64,000 nucleotides of DNA from Burkholderiales bacterium 67-32 (GTDB taxonomy: Bacteria; Pseudomonadota; Gammaproteobacteria; Burkholderiales; Burkholderiaceae_B), in the NCBI GenBank assembly GCA_001898625.1, contig MKUP01000025.1, positions 1 through 64,000 on the forward strand. Direction: 5' to 3'. Below are positions 45,609 through 55,179 of this stretch, one piece after another (the stretch's first letter is position 1; every line of letters begins with the position of its first letter). The notes beneath the pieces are model-generated. The model was not told the DNA's origin. It worked only from the letters and a program-made list of their open reading frames with translations, and did no database searches. The position numbers and the translations under genes are program-made.

Positions 45609-46345
45609 TGTATGATTTTTACGTGCCCACTTCCGCGTCCCCGGCGCCTTCCCGCATGGCCGTCACGTCCCGACCATCGATACCCGTCCGCTCTCCCCGC
45701 ATGGATGGCGAGGCCACCCGCGCCCGCATCCTGGAGACGGCCGGACAACTGTTCGCCGAGCGGGGCTACGCGGACACCACCAGCAAGGCCATCTGCGAAC
45801 GGGCGCAATGCAACATGGCCGCGGTCAACTACCACTTCGGCAGCCGCGACGGCCTCTATCTGGCGTTATTGAAGGAAGTCCACAGGCATCTGGTCAGCCT
45901 GGACTATCTGACGCGCCTGGCGCACAGCGTCCAGCCCCCGCGGCACAAGCTGGAAATATTCCTGGATGGCCTGACCGCCAGCCTGCTCAATGCCGACAGC
46001 TGGCACATCCGCCTGTGGGCCCGCGAGGTGCTGGCGCCCTCGCCCCACCTGGCCGGCATCATCGAGGCCGAGGCTCTGCCGAAGTTCGGGCTCATCAGCG
46101 CCATCATCGGCGAGATCACCGGCATCCCCGCCGGGGATCCGGCGCTGACCCGCTGCGTGCTGAGCGTCATGGCGCCGTGCATGGTGCTGCTGATCATCCA
46201 CCGCGACATGAACAGCCCCATCCAGGCGCTGTTCCAGCAGCCGGCCGCGGACCTGGCCGCGCACCTGAAGACCTACGCGCTGGCGGGGCTGGACGCCATC
46301 GTCGCCGCACGCCCCCCGCGCCGGCCCGCGCGCAAGGCGCGCTAG
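45608..46345 (+). CDS. TetR-family repressor of the ABC exporter operon
   Basis: 245 residues from ATG 45608. In-frame ATGs at 45656 and 45701 are alternatives; none has a clear ribosome site, and the first overlaps the palindrome, so a later start is likely. The helix-turn-helix is RARILETAGQLFAERGYADT and KAICERAQCNMAAVNYHFGS. The ligand domain (~90-220) resembles the CecR/YbiH group, which controls ybhGFSR-type exporters. It probably represses the divergent operon until a toxic compound binds. Confidence 0.88.
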   Translation: MYDFYVPTSASPAPSRMAVTSRPSIPVRSPRMDGEATRARILETAGQLFAERGYADTTSKAICERAQCNMAAVNYHFGSRDGLYLALLKEVHRHLVSLDYLTRLAHSVQPPRHKLEIFLDGLTASLLNADSWHIRLWAREVLAPSPHLAGIIEAEALPKFGLISAIIGEITGIPAGDPALTRCVLSVMAPCMVLLIIHRDMNSPIQALFQQPAADLAAHLKTYALAGLDAIVAARPPRRPARKAR

Positions 46346-46349
46346 GACC

Positions 46350-47342
46350 CTATTCCCCCTGCAGGCCGTGGCGCGCGACCACGTCCTTCCAGCGCGCGAA
46401 TTCCTTGCGGTTCAGCTCGGCAAATTCCTCGGGCGAAGTCAGCACGACGTCGTATCCCTTTTCGAGCAACTCCTTGCGCATCTGCGGCGCCCCCATGATG
46501 GCGCCGATCTCGTCATGCAGGCGCTGGACAATGGCTTTGGGCGTGCCCGCCGGGGCGTACATCCCCACCCAGATCGACAGGTCGTAGTCGGGGTATCCCG
46601 ACTCGGCCACCGTGGGCAGGTCGGGCACCAGTTGCGAACGCAGCTTGCCCGTCTGCGCCATGGGCTTGAGCTTGCCCGAGGCCATGTTCGCGCGCGACGC
46701 CTCGACCGTGCTGATCAGCATGGTCGAGCTGTTCTGCATGACGTCCATGGCCGCCACGCCCATGCCATTGGCCGGGATGTGGCGCATCTTCGTGCCCAAC
46801 ATGTCCTGCAGCACCAGGGAATACAGATGGGTGGTCGAGCCCGGGCCGGGCGAACTGTAGCTGGCGTTGTCGCCCATTTTCTTCAGGTAGGCGACGAACT
46901 CCGGAAAGGTCTTGGCCGGAACGGACGGATGCGTCAGCACCAGCATCTGGCCCGAGGCGATCTGCCCGATGGGCGCGAAATCCCTGACCGGATCGTAGGG
47001 CGTCTTGCGCGAGGCCGGCGTGATGACGTGCGTGTTCAGGGACATCATCAGCGTGTAGCCGTCGGGCGCGGCCTTGGCCACGTAGGCGGTGCCGATGGCG
47101 GCCGCAGCGCCGGGCTTGTTCTCGACCACCACACTCTGGCCCAGCCGCGCCGCCAGCTTCTCGGACAGCAGGCGGGACAGGGTGTCGGCGCTCGTGCCCG
47201 GCGTGTACGGCACGACGATTCTGACGAGCCGGGACGGATATCCGCCCTCCGCTTTGTCCGCCGCCTGTCCGTGGGCCGCCGCGGCTCCCAGCGCCAGCGT
47301 CAAGGCGAGCGCGAGCCGCGAGGGGAAAAGGACGCCTTTCAT
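46350..47342 (-). CDS. Bug/TctC-type periplasmic solute receptor
   Basis: 330 residues. The signal peptide ends near AAAHGQA, then YPSRLVRIVVPYTPGTSADT. The usual PxGG loop is altered (PYTPGTSAD), so ligand contacts may differ from the other copies. SPGPGSTTHLYSLVL corresponds to the second binding loop. Convergent with the TetR gene with 4 bp between them. It stands alone. Confidence 0.9.
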   Translation of the reverse strand: MKGVLFPSRLALALTLALGAAAAHGQAADKAEGGYPSRLVRIVVPYTPGTSADTLSRLLSEKLAARLGQSVVVENKPGAAAAIGTAYVAKAAPDGYTLMMSLNTHVITPASRKTPYDPVRDFAPIGQIASGQMLVLTHPSVPAKTFPEFVAYLKKMGDNASYSSPGPGSTTHLYSLVLQDMLGTKMRHIPANGMGVAAMDVMQNSSTMLISTVEASRANMASGKLKPMAQTGKLRSQLVPDLPTVAESGYPDYDLSIWVGMYAPAGTPKAIVQRLHDEIGAIMGAPQMRKELLEKGYDVVLTSPEEFAELNRKEFARWKDVVARHGLQGE

Positions 47343-47424
47343 GCTTGTGTCTCCTGACGATGTTCTGGGTCGCCCGCCGCGGCCGGTTCATGCCGACTCA
47401 CGACTCCTGCACGCACTCTAACAC

Positions 47425-47437
47425 ACATACAGTATGT
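47425..47437. promoter_or_regulatory. 13-bp palindrome upstream of the Bug gene
   Basis: ACATACAGTATGT has perfect 6-bp arms around one base and sits about 83 bp upstream of the Bug gene start (minus strand), in its probable promoter. It resembles a GntR- or TetR-type operator, but no such regulator gene is adjacent. Confidence 0.35.
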
Positions 47438-47546
47438 TTTTATGAACAGTTAGGGTTTTCTAGAAAGCCTCCGGCCCGGAAGATGTCCATGCGTCACGCC
47501 ATGGTCCATGGTTGCGATGCGCGGCGCCGCCCCCATATAGTCGGGC

Positions 47547-50500
47547 ATGACCATCGCCCGCCATCCCGTCGACGCGCTGCACGGATTCCATCCGGCCGTG
47601 GCCGCCTGGTTCCGCCAGGCATTCGGCTCGGCAACCGAGGCCCAGCGCCGCGCCTGGCCGCATATCCGCGCCGGCCGCTCGACGCTCGTGGCCGCCCCCA
47701 CCGGTTCGGGCAAGACCCTGACCGCCTTCCTGGCCGCCATCGACGAACTGGTACGGATGGGCGTGGACGCCGGCGGTGTGCTGCCGGACGCCACCATGGT
47801 GGTGTACGTCTCGCCGCTGAAGGCGCTGTCCAACGACATCCGCATCAACCTGCAGGCGCCGCTCGAAGGCATCGCCGCGGAACTGGAACGCCTGGGCCTG
47901 CCCGGCCCCGGCATCCGCACCGCCGTGCGCACCGGCGACACCGAGGCCCAGGCCAGGCAGGCGATGCGCAAGCGGCCGCCCCACATCCTGGTGACGACGC
48001 CCGAGTCGCTGTACGTGCTGCTGGGCTCGGACAGCGGGCGCCGCATGCTGGCCGGCGTGCGCAGCGTGATCGTGGACGAGATCCACGCCCTCGCGGGGAA
48101 CAAGCGCGGCAGCCACCTGGCTCTCACCCTGGAACGGCTGGATGCACTGTGCGGCGGGCGGCCGGTCCGCATCGGACTCTCGGCCACGCAGAAGCCGCTG
48201 TCGGCCGTGGCGCGCTTCCTGGCCAGCCCCGCCCACGCGGACGCCTGCGAAATCGTCGACATCGGCCACTCGCGGCGCCGCGACCTGGACCTGGAACTGC
48301 CTCCCGTGCCGCTGGAGGCCGTCATGGCCACCGACGTCTGGGACCGGGTGTACGACCGCATGGCCGAGCTGGTATCGCAGCACCGCACCACGCTGGTCTT
48401 CGTCAACACCCGCCGCATGGCCGAGCGGGCCGCCCGCCACCTGGCCGAACGCTTGGGCGAGGAAGCGGTGGCCGCCCACCACGGCAGCCTAGCCAAGGAA
48501 CACCGGCTCGATGCCGAGCAGCGGCTCAAGCGCGGCGAACTGCGGGTGCTGATCGCCACCGCCTCGCTCGAACTGGGCATAGACATCGGCGACGTGGACC
48601 TGGTCTGCCAGGTCGGCTCGCCGCGCACGATCTCCGCCTTCCTGCAACGGGTGGGCCGCTCGGGCCACCACGTGGGCGGGATCCCCAAGGGCCGACTGTT
48701 CCCCACCTCGCGCGACGAGCTGATCGAATGCGCGGCCCTGCTGGACTGCGTGCGGCGCGACGAACTGGACGCCCTGCGCGTACCGGTCGCGCCGCTGGAC
48801 GTGCTGGCCCAGCAGTTGGTGGCCGAGGTGGCATGCCAGGAATGGAGCGAAGAGGCGCTGTACGCGCTGGTACGGCGCGCGGCGCCCTATGCGGACCTGG
48901 AACGTCCGGTGTTCGACGCCGTGCTGCGCATGCTGGCCGAGGGCTATACCGGCCGCCAGGGCGTGCGCGCGGCCTACCTGCACCGCGACCTGGTCGCCGG
49001 CGCCTTGCGCGGACGGCGCGGCAGCAAGCTGACCGCGGTCACCTCGGGCGGCACCATTCCCGACAACGCCGACTACACCGTGCTGCTGGAGCCGCAGGGA
49101 TTGATGGTCGGCACGGTCAACGAGGACTTCGCGATCGAAAGCCTGGCCGGCGACGTCTTCCAGTTGGGCAACACGTCCTATCGCATCCTGCGGGTGGAAG
49201 CCGGTCGCGTCCGCGTGGAGGACGCGCACGGCGCCGCCCCTAGCATTCCGTTCTGGCTGGGCGAGGCGCCCGGCCGCAGCGACGAATTGTCGGCCGGCGT
49301 CTCGCGCCTGCGCGCCCGGGTCGAGCAGTTGCTGGCGCGACCGGGACAAACGGCGCCCGACATCGAAGGCGCGATCCAGGCGCTGATGGACGAGATCGGC
49401 CTGAACGCGTCGGCGGCGCGCCAGATCGTCGAATACCTGGCACGCGCGAAGGCGGCGCTGGGCCGGCTGCCCAGCCACGACACCCTGGTCATGGAACGCT
49501 TCTTCGACGAATCGGGCGGCATGCAACTGGTGGTGCACTCCCCCTTCGGCAGCCGGCTCAACCGCGCCTGGGGCCTGGCCCTGCGCAAGCGCTTCTGCCG
49601 CAGCTTCAACTTCGAGTTGCAGGCAGCGGCCACCGAGGACGCCATCGTGCTGTCGCTGTCCACCAGCCACAGCTTCCCGCTGGACGAAGTCTGGCGCTAC
49701 CTGCGTTCCAACACCGCCGAGCATCTGCTGGTACAGGCCTTGCTGGACGCGCCGCTGTTCAACGTGCGCTGGCGCTGGAACGCCACCACCGCGCTGGCGC
49801 TGCCGCGCTACGTCGGCGGCCGCAAGGTCGCGCCGCAGTTGCAGCGCATGAAAAGCGACGACCTGCTGGCCTCGGTCTTCCCCGACCAGGCCGCCTGCCT
49901 CGAGAACGTGGTCGGGGAACGCGAGATCCCCGACCACCCGCTGGTCGCGCAGACCATCGGCGACTGCCTGCACGAGGCGATGGACGCCGAAGGCTGGCTC
50001 GCGCTGCTGCGCCGGATCGAGAAGCAGGAGGTCGAACTGGTGGCGCGCGACCTGCCCACCCCGTCGCCGCTGGCCATGGAAATCCTGAGCGCGCGCCCCT
50101 ACGCCTTCCTGGACGACGCGCCGCTGGAGGAACGCCGCACCCAGGCCGTGATGGCGCGCCGCTGGACCGATCCGGAATCGGCCGACGACATGGGCGCCCT
50201 GGACGCCGGCGCCATCGACGCGGTGGCCGCCGAGGCCTGGCCCGACGTGCACGGCACCGACGAAATGCAGGAAGCCCTGGCGAGCCTGGCCTGCGTGACC
50301 GAGGCCGAAGCGGCGGCCAACGATGGCTGGCGCGACTGGCTGGGCACGCTGACCCGGGAAGGCCGGGCGACACGGCTGCGCGTGCAGGCGGACGCCGCCC
50401 TGTGGGTACCGGTCGAGCGCCTGGCCTGCGTGCGCGCCCTTTACCCCGGCGCCCGCGCCGAACCGGACATCGCCCTGCCCGCCGGCTGCGACGAACCCTG

Positions 50501-51884
50501 GGAGGCCGACGCCGCCCTGGTCGAAGTCGTGCGCGCGCGGCTGACCGGATTCGGCCCGCTCGCCCTGCCGCGCATCGCCGCGGACCTCCTGCTGCCCGAG
50601 GCCGACGTGGCCGTGGCGCTGGCCCGGCTGGAAGCCGAAGGCTATGTCATGCGCGGCCGCTTCCATCCGCAGGCGCGGCAGGAAGAATGGTGCGAACGGC
50701 ACCTGCTGGCCCGCATCCACCGCTACACCATCAAGCGCCTGCGGCGCGAGATCGAACCGGTCGAACGGCAGGACTTCATGCGCTTCCTGCTGGAATGGCA
50801 GCACGTCGCGCCGGATGCCCGGCTGCACGGGCCCGGCTCGCTGCCGCAAGTCATCGACCAACTGGAAGGCTACGAGGCCGCCGCCGGCGCCTGGGAAGCG
50901 GACATCCTGCCGGCGCGGCTGGACGCCTATTCGCCCGGCTGGCTGGACGAGCTGAGCCAGGCCGGCAAGGCTGTCTGGATGCGCCTGGCGGGCCAGGGCA
51001 AATCCGCGGCCGGCCCGGTGCGCGCCACGCCCATGGTGCTGCTGCCGCGGCGCCATCTGGGCCCCTGGCAAGCACTCGTGCCGCCGGACCACCAGGCCGA
51101 CCTGTCGCCGCGCGCACAGCGAGTGCGCGACGCGCTGGCCAGCCATGGCGCGATGTTCTTCGACGAACTGCTGGGCGACACCCGCCTGCTGCCCAACGAA
51201 CTGGAAACGGCGCTGGGCGAGCTGGTCGCGGCGGGCGCCGCGAACGCCGACAGCTACGCCGGCCTGCGCGCACTGCTCGTTCCCGCGTCCCAGCGCACCG
51301 CCCACCCGCGGCGGCGCTCGCGCCACGGCACGGCCCTGGGCCAGATGGACCAGGCCGGCCGCTGGGCGCTGCTGCGCCGGCCCGCCGCCGCTGAACCCGT
51401 GGCGTCCGGCAAGCGTCCGCGCACGGATCCACAAGTCCTGGAACACATCGCCCAGGTCCTGCTGCGCCGCTACGGCGTCGTGTTCTGGCGCCTGCTGGAA
51501 CGCGAGGCGCGGTGGCTGCCGCCCTGGCGCGAGCTGCTACCCGTACTCCACCGCCTGGAGGCCCGCGGCGACGTGCGGGGCGGCCGCTTCGTGGCGGGTC
51601 TGGCCGGCGAACAATTCACGCTGCCCGAGGCCATCCCCCTGCTGCGCGGCATCCGTCGCCGCGACGCGGGCGGCGAACTGGCCTGCGTCTGCGCCGCCGA
51701 TCCGCTCAACCTGGCCGGCACTCTGCTGCCCGGTGAAAAAGTCCCCGCGCTGGCGGGCAACCGCGTGCTCTACCGCGACGGACTGCCCGTGGCCGCCGCC
51801 GTCGCGGGCGACATCCGCTACCTGGTCGAGGCCGCGCCCGACGAACGCGAGCGGCTGCGCGCGGCGCTGGTGGCGCGGCGCTGA
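47547..51884 (+). CDS. lhr: Lhr-family DEAD/DEAH-box helicase
   Basis: 1445 residues, the full length of bacterial Lhr. The helicase core has Walker A APTGSGKT (~50-57), DEIH (~177-180), GLSATQKP and motif [11 protein letters not shown]. It is followed by the winged-helix and Lhr-core regions and the long C-terminal half found in 'large helicase-related' proteins. Lhr is a 3'-5' helicase linked to DNA repair, active on RNA-DNA hybrids. No partner enzyme (MPE phosphoesterase or ligase) is adjacent. Confidence 0.94.
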   Translation: MTIARHPVDALHGFHPAVAAWFRQAFGSATEAQRRAWPHIRAGRSTLVAAPTGSGKTLTAFLAAIDELVRMGVDAGGVLPDATMVVYVSPLKALSNDIRINLQAPLEGIAAELERLGLPGPGIRTAVRTGDTEAQARQAMRKRPPHILVTTPESLYVLLGSDSGRRMLAGVRSVIVDEIHALAGNKRGSHLALTLERLDALCGGRPVRIGLSATQKPLSAVARFLASPAHADACEIVDIGHSRRRDLDLELPPVPLEAVMATDVWDRVYDRMAELVSQHRTTLVFVNTRRMAERAARHLAERLGEEAVAAHHGSLAKEHRLDAEQRLKRGELRVLIATASLELGIDIGDVDLVCQVGSPRTISAFLQRVGRSGHHVGGIPKGRLFPTSRDELIECAALLDCVRRDELDALRVPVAPLDVLAQQLVAEVACQEWSEEALYALVRRAAPYADLERPVFDAVLRMLAEGYTGRQGVRAAYLHRDLVAGALRGRRGSKLTAVTSGGTIPDNADYTVLLEPQGLMVGTVNEDFAIESLAGDVFQLGNTSYRILRVEAGRVRVEDAHGAAPSIPFWLGEAPGRSDELSAGVSRLRARVEQLLARPGQTAPDIEGAIQALMDEIGLNASAARQIVEYLARAKAALGRLPSHDTLVMERFFDESGGMQLVVHSPFGSRLNRAWGLALRKRFCRSFNFELQAAATEDAIVLSLSTSHSFPLDEVWRYLRSNTAEHLLVQALLDAPLFNVRWRWNATTALALPRYVGGRKVAPQLQRMKSDDLLASVFPDQAACLENVVGEREIPDHPLVAQTIGDCLHEAMDAEGWLALLRRIEKQEVELVARDLPTPSPLAMEILSARPYAFLDDAPLEERRTQAVMARRWTDPESADDMGALDAGAIDAVAAEAWPDVHGTDEMQEALASLACVTEAEAAANDGWRDWLGTLTREGRATRLRVQADAALWVPVERLACVRALYPGARAEPDIALPAGCDEPWEADAALVEVVRARLTGFGPLALPRIAADLLLPEADVAVALARLEAEGYVMRGRFHPQARQEEWCERHLLARIHRYTIKRLRREIEPVERQDFMRFLLEWQHVAPDARLHGPGSLPQVIDQLEGYEAAAGAWEADILPARLDAYSPGWLDELSQAGKAVWMRLAGQGKSAAGPVRATPMVLLPRRHLGPWQALVPPDHQADLSPRAQRVRDALASHGAMFFDELLGDTRLLPNELETALGELVAAGAANADSYAGLRALLVPASQRTAHPRRRSRHGTALGQMDQAGRWALLRRPAAAEPVASGKRPRTDPQVLEHIAQVLLRRYGVVFWRLLEREARWLPPWRELLPVLHRLEARGDVRGGRFVAGLAGEQFTLPEAIPLLRGIRRRDAGGELACVCAADPLNLAGTLLPGEKVPALAGNRVLYRDGLPVAAAVAGDIRYLVEAAPDERERLRAALVARR

Positions 51885-52077
51885 AACCTCGTCGCCGGCA
51901 GCCCCTTATCGCGCAAACACGAAAAGCAGAAATGCGGAAAACAGCGGGTATCGCGCCAGGGTAAGCGGCTACAATCGTGCGTTGCGTAGGCGGCCCCCGG
52001 GCCGCCCGGATTCGCCCCCATCGATGGCCCCGCGGCCGCGGCCGACGCCATCCTTCGTCACACAGGAATTGCGCAGC

Positions 52078-53100
52078 ATGATCATCGATTGCCACGGTCA
52101 CTACACGACCTCGCCCGCCGCCCACAACCAATGGCGCGACCAGCAGAAGGCCAACTTCAAGACCGGCGGCGACATCGACCCGGCCTATCCCGATATCTCC
52201 GACGACCAGATCCGCGAGACCATCGAGCAGAACCAGTTGCGCCTCTTGCGCGAGCGCGGCGCCGACATGACCATCTTCTCGCCCCGCGCCTCCGCCATGG
52301 AGCCACACGTCGGCAACGAGAACGTCAGCCAGGTCTGGGCCCGCCGTTCGAACGACCTGATCAAGCGCGTCATCGACCTGTACCCCGAGACCTTCATCGG
52401 CGTCTGCCAGCTTCCGCAGTCTCCCGGCGTGTCCATCGCCAGCTCCATCACCGAGCTCGAGCGCTGCGTCACCGAACTGGGCTTCGTCGGCTGCAACCTC
52501 AACCCCGACCCCTCGGGCGGCAGCTTCAGCGCCCCGCCGCTGACCGACCGCTCGTGGTACCCGTTCTTCGAAAAAATGGTCGAGCTGGACGTGCCGGCCA
52601 TGATCCACGTCTCGGGCTCGTGCAACTGCGCGATGCACGCCACCGGCGCCTACTACCTGGCCGCCGACACCATCGCCTTCATGCAGTTCATCGAAGGCGA
52701 CCTGTTCCGCGACTTCCCGACGCTGCGCTTCATCATCCCCCATGGCGGCGGCGCCGTGCCCTACCACTGGGGCCGCTACCGCGGGCTGGCCGACATGCTC
52801 AAGCGCCCGCCGCTGGCCGAGCACGTGATGAAGAACGTCTACTTCGACACCTGCGTGTACCACCAGCCCGGCATCGACCTGATGTTCGAAGTCATCGACG
52901 TCGACAACATCCTGTTCGGCTCGGAAATGGTGGGCGCGGTGCGCGGCATCGATCCCCAGACCGGGCACTATTTCGACGACACCAAGCGCTACATCGACGC
53001 GCTGGACATCCCGGCGGAAGACAAGCGCAAGGTGTTCGAACTGAACGCGCGCCGGGTCTATCCGCGCCTGGATGCTCAGTTGAAGGCACGGGGACTCTAA
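52078..53100 (+). CDS. LigJ-like amidohydrolase-fold hydratase (4-oxalomesaconate type)
   Basis: 340 residues from ATG 52078. The amidohydrolase fold is shown by IIDCHGHYTT (metal His6/His8), MIHVSGSC, IPHGGGAVPYHWGR and LFGSEMVGAV. The pattern matches LigJ, the 4-oxalomesaconate hydratase of the protocatechuate 4,5-cleavage and gallate pathways, more closely than decarboxylases of the same fold. The enzyme hydrates 4-oxalomesaconate to 4-carboxy-4-hydroxy-2-oxoadipate. An extradiol dioxygenase and a FAH-family gene follow on the same strand. Exact substrate is inferred. Confidence 0.82.
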   Translation: MIIDCHGHYTTSPAAHNQWRDQQKANFKTGGDIDPAYPDISDDQIRETIEQNQLRLLRERGADMTIFSPRASAMEPHVGNENVSQVWARRSNDLIKRVIDLYPETFIGVCQLPQSPGVSIASSITELERCVTELGFVGCNLNPDPSGGSFSAPPLTDRSWYPFFEKMVELDVPAMIHVSGSCNCAMHATGAYYLAADTIAFMQFIEGDLFRDFPTLRFIIPHGGGAVPYHWGRYRGLADMLKRPPLAEHVMKNVYFDTCVYHQPGIDLMFEVIDVDNILFGSEMVGAVRGIDPQTGHYFDDTKRYIDALDIPAEDKRKVFELNARRVYPRLDAQLKARGL

Positions 53101-53122
53101 GCCGCAGTTTTCCCCTTGCCTG

Positions 53123-53163
53123 ACGGGGCCTGCCGGCGTCATCGACGCGCCGGCAGGCCCCGT
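53123..53163 (+). terminator. Strong stem-loop after the LigJ-like gene
   Basis: A perfect 16-bp GC-rich stem (53123-53138 with 53148-53163) closes a 9-nt loop, 22 nt after the stop codon. There is no long T run behind it, but the stability suggests transcription termination or 3'-end protection. Confidence 0.65.
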
Positions 53164-53185
53164 GTGCATTCCGGCCTCCAAAGGC

Positions 53186-53216
53186 CTCCACCGATACCTG
53201 CCAGGCATCGGTGGAG
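53186..53216. promoter_or_regulatory. 31-nt hairpin upstream of the FAH gene
   Basis: CTCCACCGAT (53186-53195) pairs with ATCGGTGGAG (53207-53216), and CCTG/CAGG extends the stem after one mismatch, leaving a 1-nt centre. It lies 107 bp before the FAH gene start. It could be a second terminator or a palindromic operator. Confidence 0.4.
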
Positions 53217-53323
53217 AAAACCCGCCATCTTTTCCCAATCGCTCCCCCGCTTTACTCTTGCCTCGGGCACAAGGGCGCGCTCATTCTTCCCGCGCGCCCC
53301 CACAACAGAGACAGGAATCCCCG

Positions 53324-54160
53324 ATGCGCTACGTCCGCTTCCTCCACGACGGCACCCCCTACCTCGGCAGCCGCGAGGGCAACAAGATCCGGATCCTGGG
53401 CGAGGAATCGATCGAATCCCTGCTGGCCGCCGGCACCGACCTCGAAACCCACGCCGGCACCCGCAGCGGCGGCAAGCTGGTGGACGAAGCCGACGTTTCC
53501 TACCTGCCCGTCGTCGAGCATCCCGCCAAGATCTTCTGCATCGGCCTGAACTACGCCGACCACACCAAGGAAAGCAAGTACGAGCAGCCCGCCTACCCCA
53601 CCATCTTCCCGCGCTACGACACCAGCCTGGTCGGCCACGGCCAGCCCATCGTCCGCCCCCGCGTGTCCGACTCGCTGGACTTCGAGGGCGAATTGGCGGT
53701 GGTGCTCAGGCGCGGCGGCCGGCACATCCGCAAGGAAGACGCGCTCGACTGCATCGCCGGCTATGCCTTGTTCAACGACGGCTCGGTGCGCGAATACCAG
53801 TTCCTGTCCCCGCAATGGACAGTGGGCAAGAACTTCGACGCCACCGGCGCCTTCGGCCCGGAACTGGTCACCGCCAGCGAAGTGCCGCCCGCGGCGCGCG
53901 GCCTGCGCCTGGAAACCCGATTGAACGGCGAGGTGGTCCAGTCGGCCAGTACCGATGACATGATCTTCGACATTCCCACGCTGATCAGCGTCATCAGCGA
54001 AGCGATCACGCTGGAGCCCAGCGACGTCATCGTCACCGGCACGCCCGCCGGCATAGGCTGGGCCCGTAGCCCCAAGCTGCTGATGCGCGCCGGCGATGTC
54101 TGCGAGATATCGGTGACCGGCTTCGCCACGCTGCGCAACCCGATCGCCGACGAAGCCTGA
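53324..54160 (+). CDS. Fumarylacetoacetate hydrolase family protein
   Basis: 278 residues from ATG 53324. The FAH core is KIFCIGLNYADHTKES, DFEGELAVVL with metal-binding Glu, WTVGKNFDATGAFGPELV and VIVTGTPAGIGW. Members hydrolyse or decarboxylate 2-oxo acids from aromatic ring-cleavage pathways. It is followed after 34 bp by the extradiol dioxygenase gene, so it probably acts on that enzyme's product or a later one. The precise reaction is not decidable from sequence. Confidence 0.9.
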   Translation: MRYVRFLHDGTPYLGSREGNKIRILGEESIESLLAAGTDLETHAGTRSGGKLVDEADVSYLPVVEHPAKIFCIGLNYADHTKESKYEQPAYPTIFPRYDTSLVGHGQPIVRPRVSDSLDFEGELAVVLRRGGRHIRKEDALDCIAGYALFNDGSVREYQFLSPQWTVGKNFDATGAFGPELVTASEVPPAARGLRLETRLNGEVVQSASTDDMIFDIPTLISVISEAITLEPSDVIVTGTPAGIGWARSPKLLMRAGDVCEISVTGFATLRNPIADEA

Positions 54161-54194
54161 ACGCGCGGCCGCGGCCGCACGACGGAGGAGACTC

Positions 54195-55136
54195 ATGACG
54201 ACACAGACCCAGCATGGCGCGGGCGCCCGGCAAGCCGCGGTGCACTCCATCGACCATTACGCACTGACGGTACCGGACCTGGCCGTGGCCCGCCATTTCC
54301 ACGAAGCCTTCGGCCTCGCGGTAGAAAGCGAAGGCGACGGCCTGGCGCTGCGGGCGCGGGACGGACACGTCTCGGCGCGCATCCACACAGGCCCGCGCAA
54401 GGCGCTGGCCTACCTCAGCTTCAATTGCTATGCCGACGACCTGGCGGCCATACGCGCCCGCCTGGAGCAGGCCGGCGTCGCGATGGCCGCCGACGCGCCA
54501 CGCGCCACCGCCGAGGGCCTCTGGTTCCACGACATGGACGGCAACCTGATCCAGGTCAAGGCCGGCCCCAAGATCACGCCCGACGCCAAGAGTCCGCTCG
54601 ACAACATCCACGTGGACGCCGACGCGCGCGGCGCGCGCTTCCGCAGCCAGGTCGCGCAGGTCCGCCCGCGCCGCCTGTCCCACGTGCTGCTGTTCACGCC
54701 CGACGTCTCGCGCGCGCTGGCATTCTATGAAGACACGCTGGGCCTGAGGCTGTCGGACCGGTCCGGCGAAGGCATCGCCTTCACCCACGCCCCGCACGGC
54801 TGCGACCATCACCTGGTCGCCTTCGCCCGCAGCTCGGCGCGCGGCTGGCATCACGCGGCCTGGGACGTGGCCAGCATCGACCAGGTCGGCCAGGGGGCGG
54901 CGCAGATGGCCGCCGCCGGCTACACGCGCGGGTGGGGAACGGGCCGGCACGTGCTGGGCTCGAACTTCTTCCATTACGTGCGCGACCCGTGGGGCTCGTA
55001 CTGCGAGTTCTCGGCCGACATCGACTACATCTCGGCCGAGCACGAATGGCCCTCGGGGGATTTCCCGCCCGAGGACAGCCTGTATCAGTGGGGGCCGGAC
55101 GTGCCGCCGGATTTCATTCACAACACCGAGGCCTGA
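54195..55136 (+). CDS. Type I extradiol ring-cleavage dioxygenase (VOC fold)
   Basis: 313 residues with two VOC modules. The metal ligands of type I extradiol enzymes are in place: His163 in RRLSHVLLFTP, His220 in GWHHAAWDV, and Glu271 in YCEFSAD. LRLSDRSGEGIAFTHAPHGC and FFHYVRDPWGSY are usual around them. It cleaves a catechol next to the hydroxyls using Fe(II) or Mn(II). With the FAH-family and LigJ-like genes it suggests breakdown of an aromatic acid. Confidence 0.9.
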   Translation: MTTQTQHGAGARQAAVHSIDHYALTVPDLAVARHFHEAFGLAVESEGDGLALRARDGHVSARIHTGPRKALAYLSFNCYADDLAAIRARLEQAGVAMAADAPRATAEGLWFHDMDGNLIQVKAGPKITPDAKSPLDNIHVDADARGARFRSQVAQVRPRRLSHVLLFTPDVSRALAFYEDTLGLRLSDRSGEGIAFTHAPHGCDHHLVAFARSSARGWHHAAWDVASIDQVGQGAAQMAAAGYTRGWGTGRHVLGSNFFHYVRDPWGSYCEFSADIDYISAEHEWPSGDFPPEDSLYQWGPDVPPDFIHNTEA

Positions 55137-55179
55137 TGCGGCATGCGTGCCGATCGATCCGATCGGCACGCAACCGCCG

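Noticed and set aside
48489-51446. 985-residue minus-strand frame opposite Lhr
   Set aside because: No ribosome site or domain; Gln/Arg/Val-rich composition typical of antisense frames in GC-rich genes.
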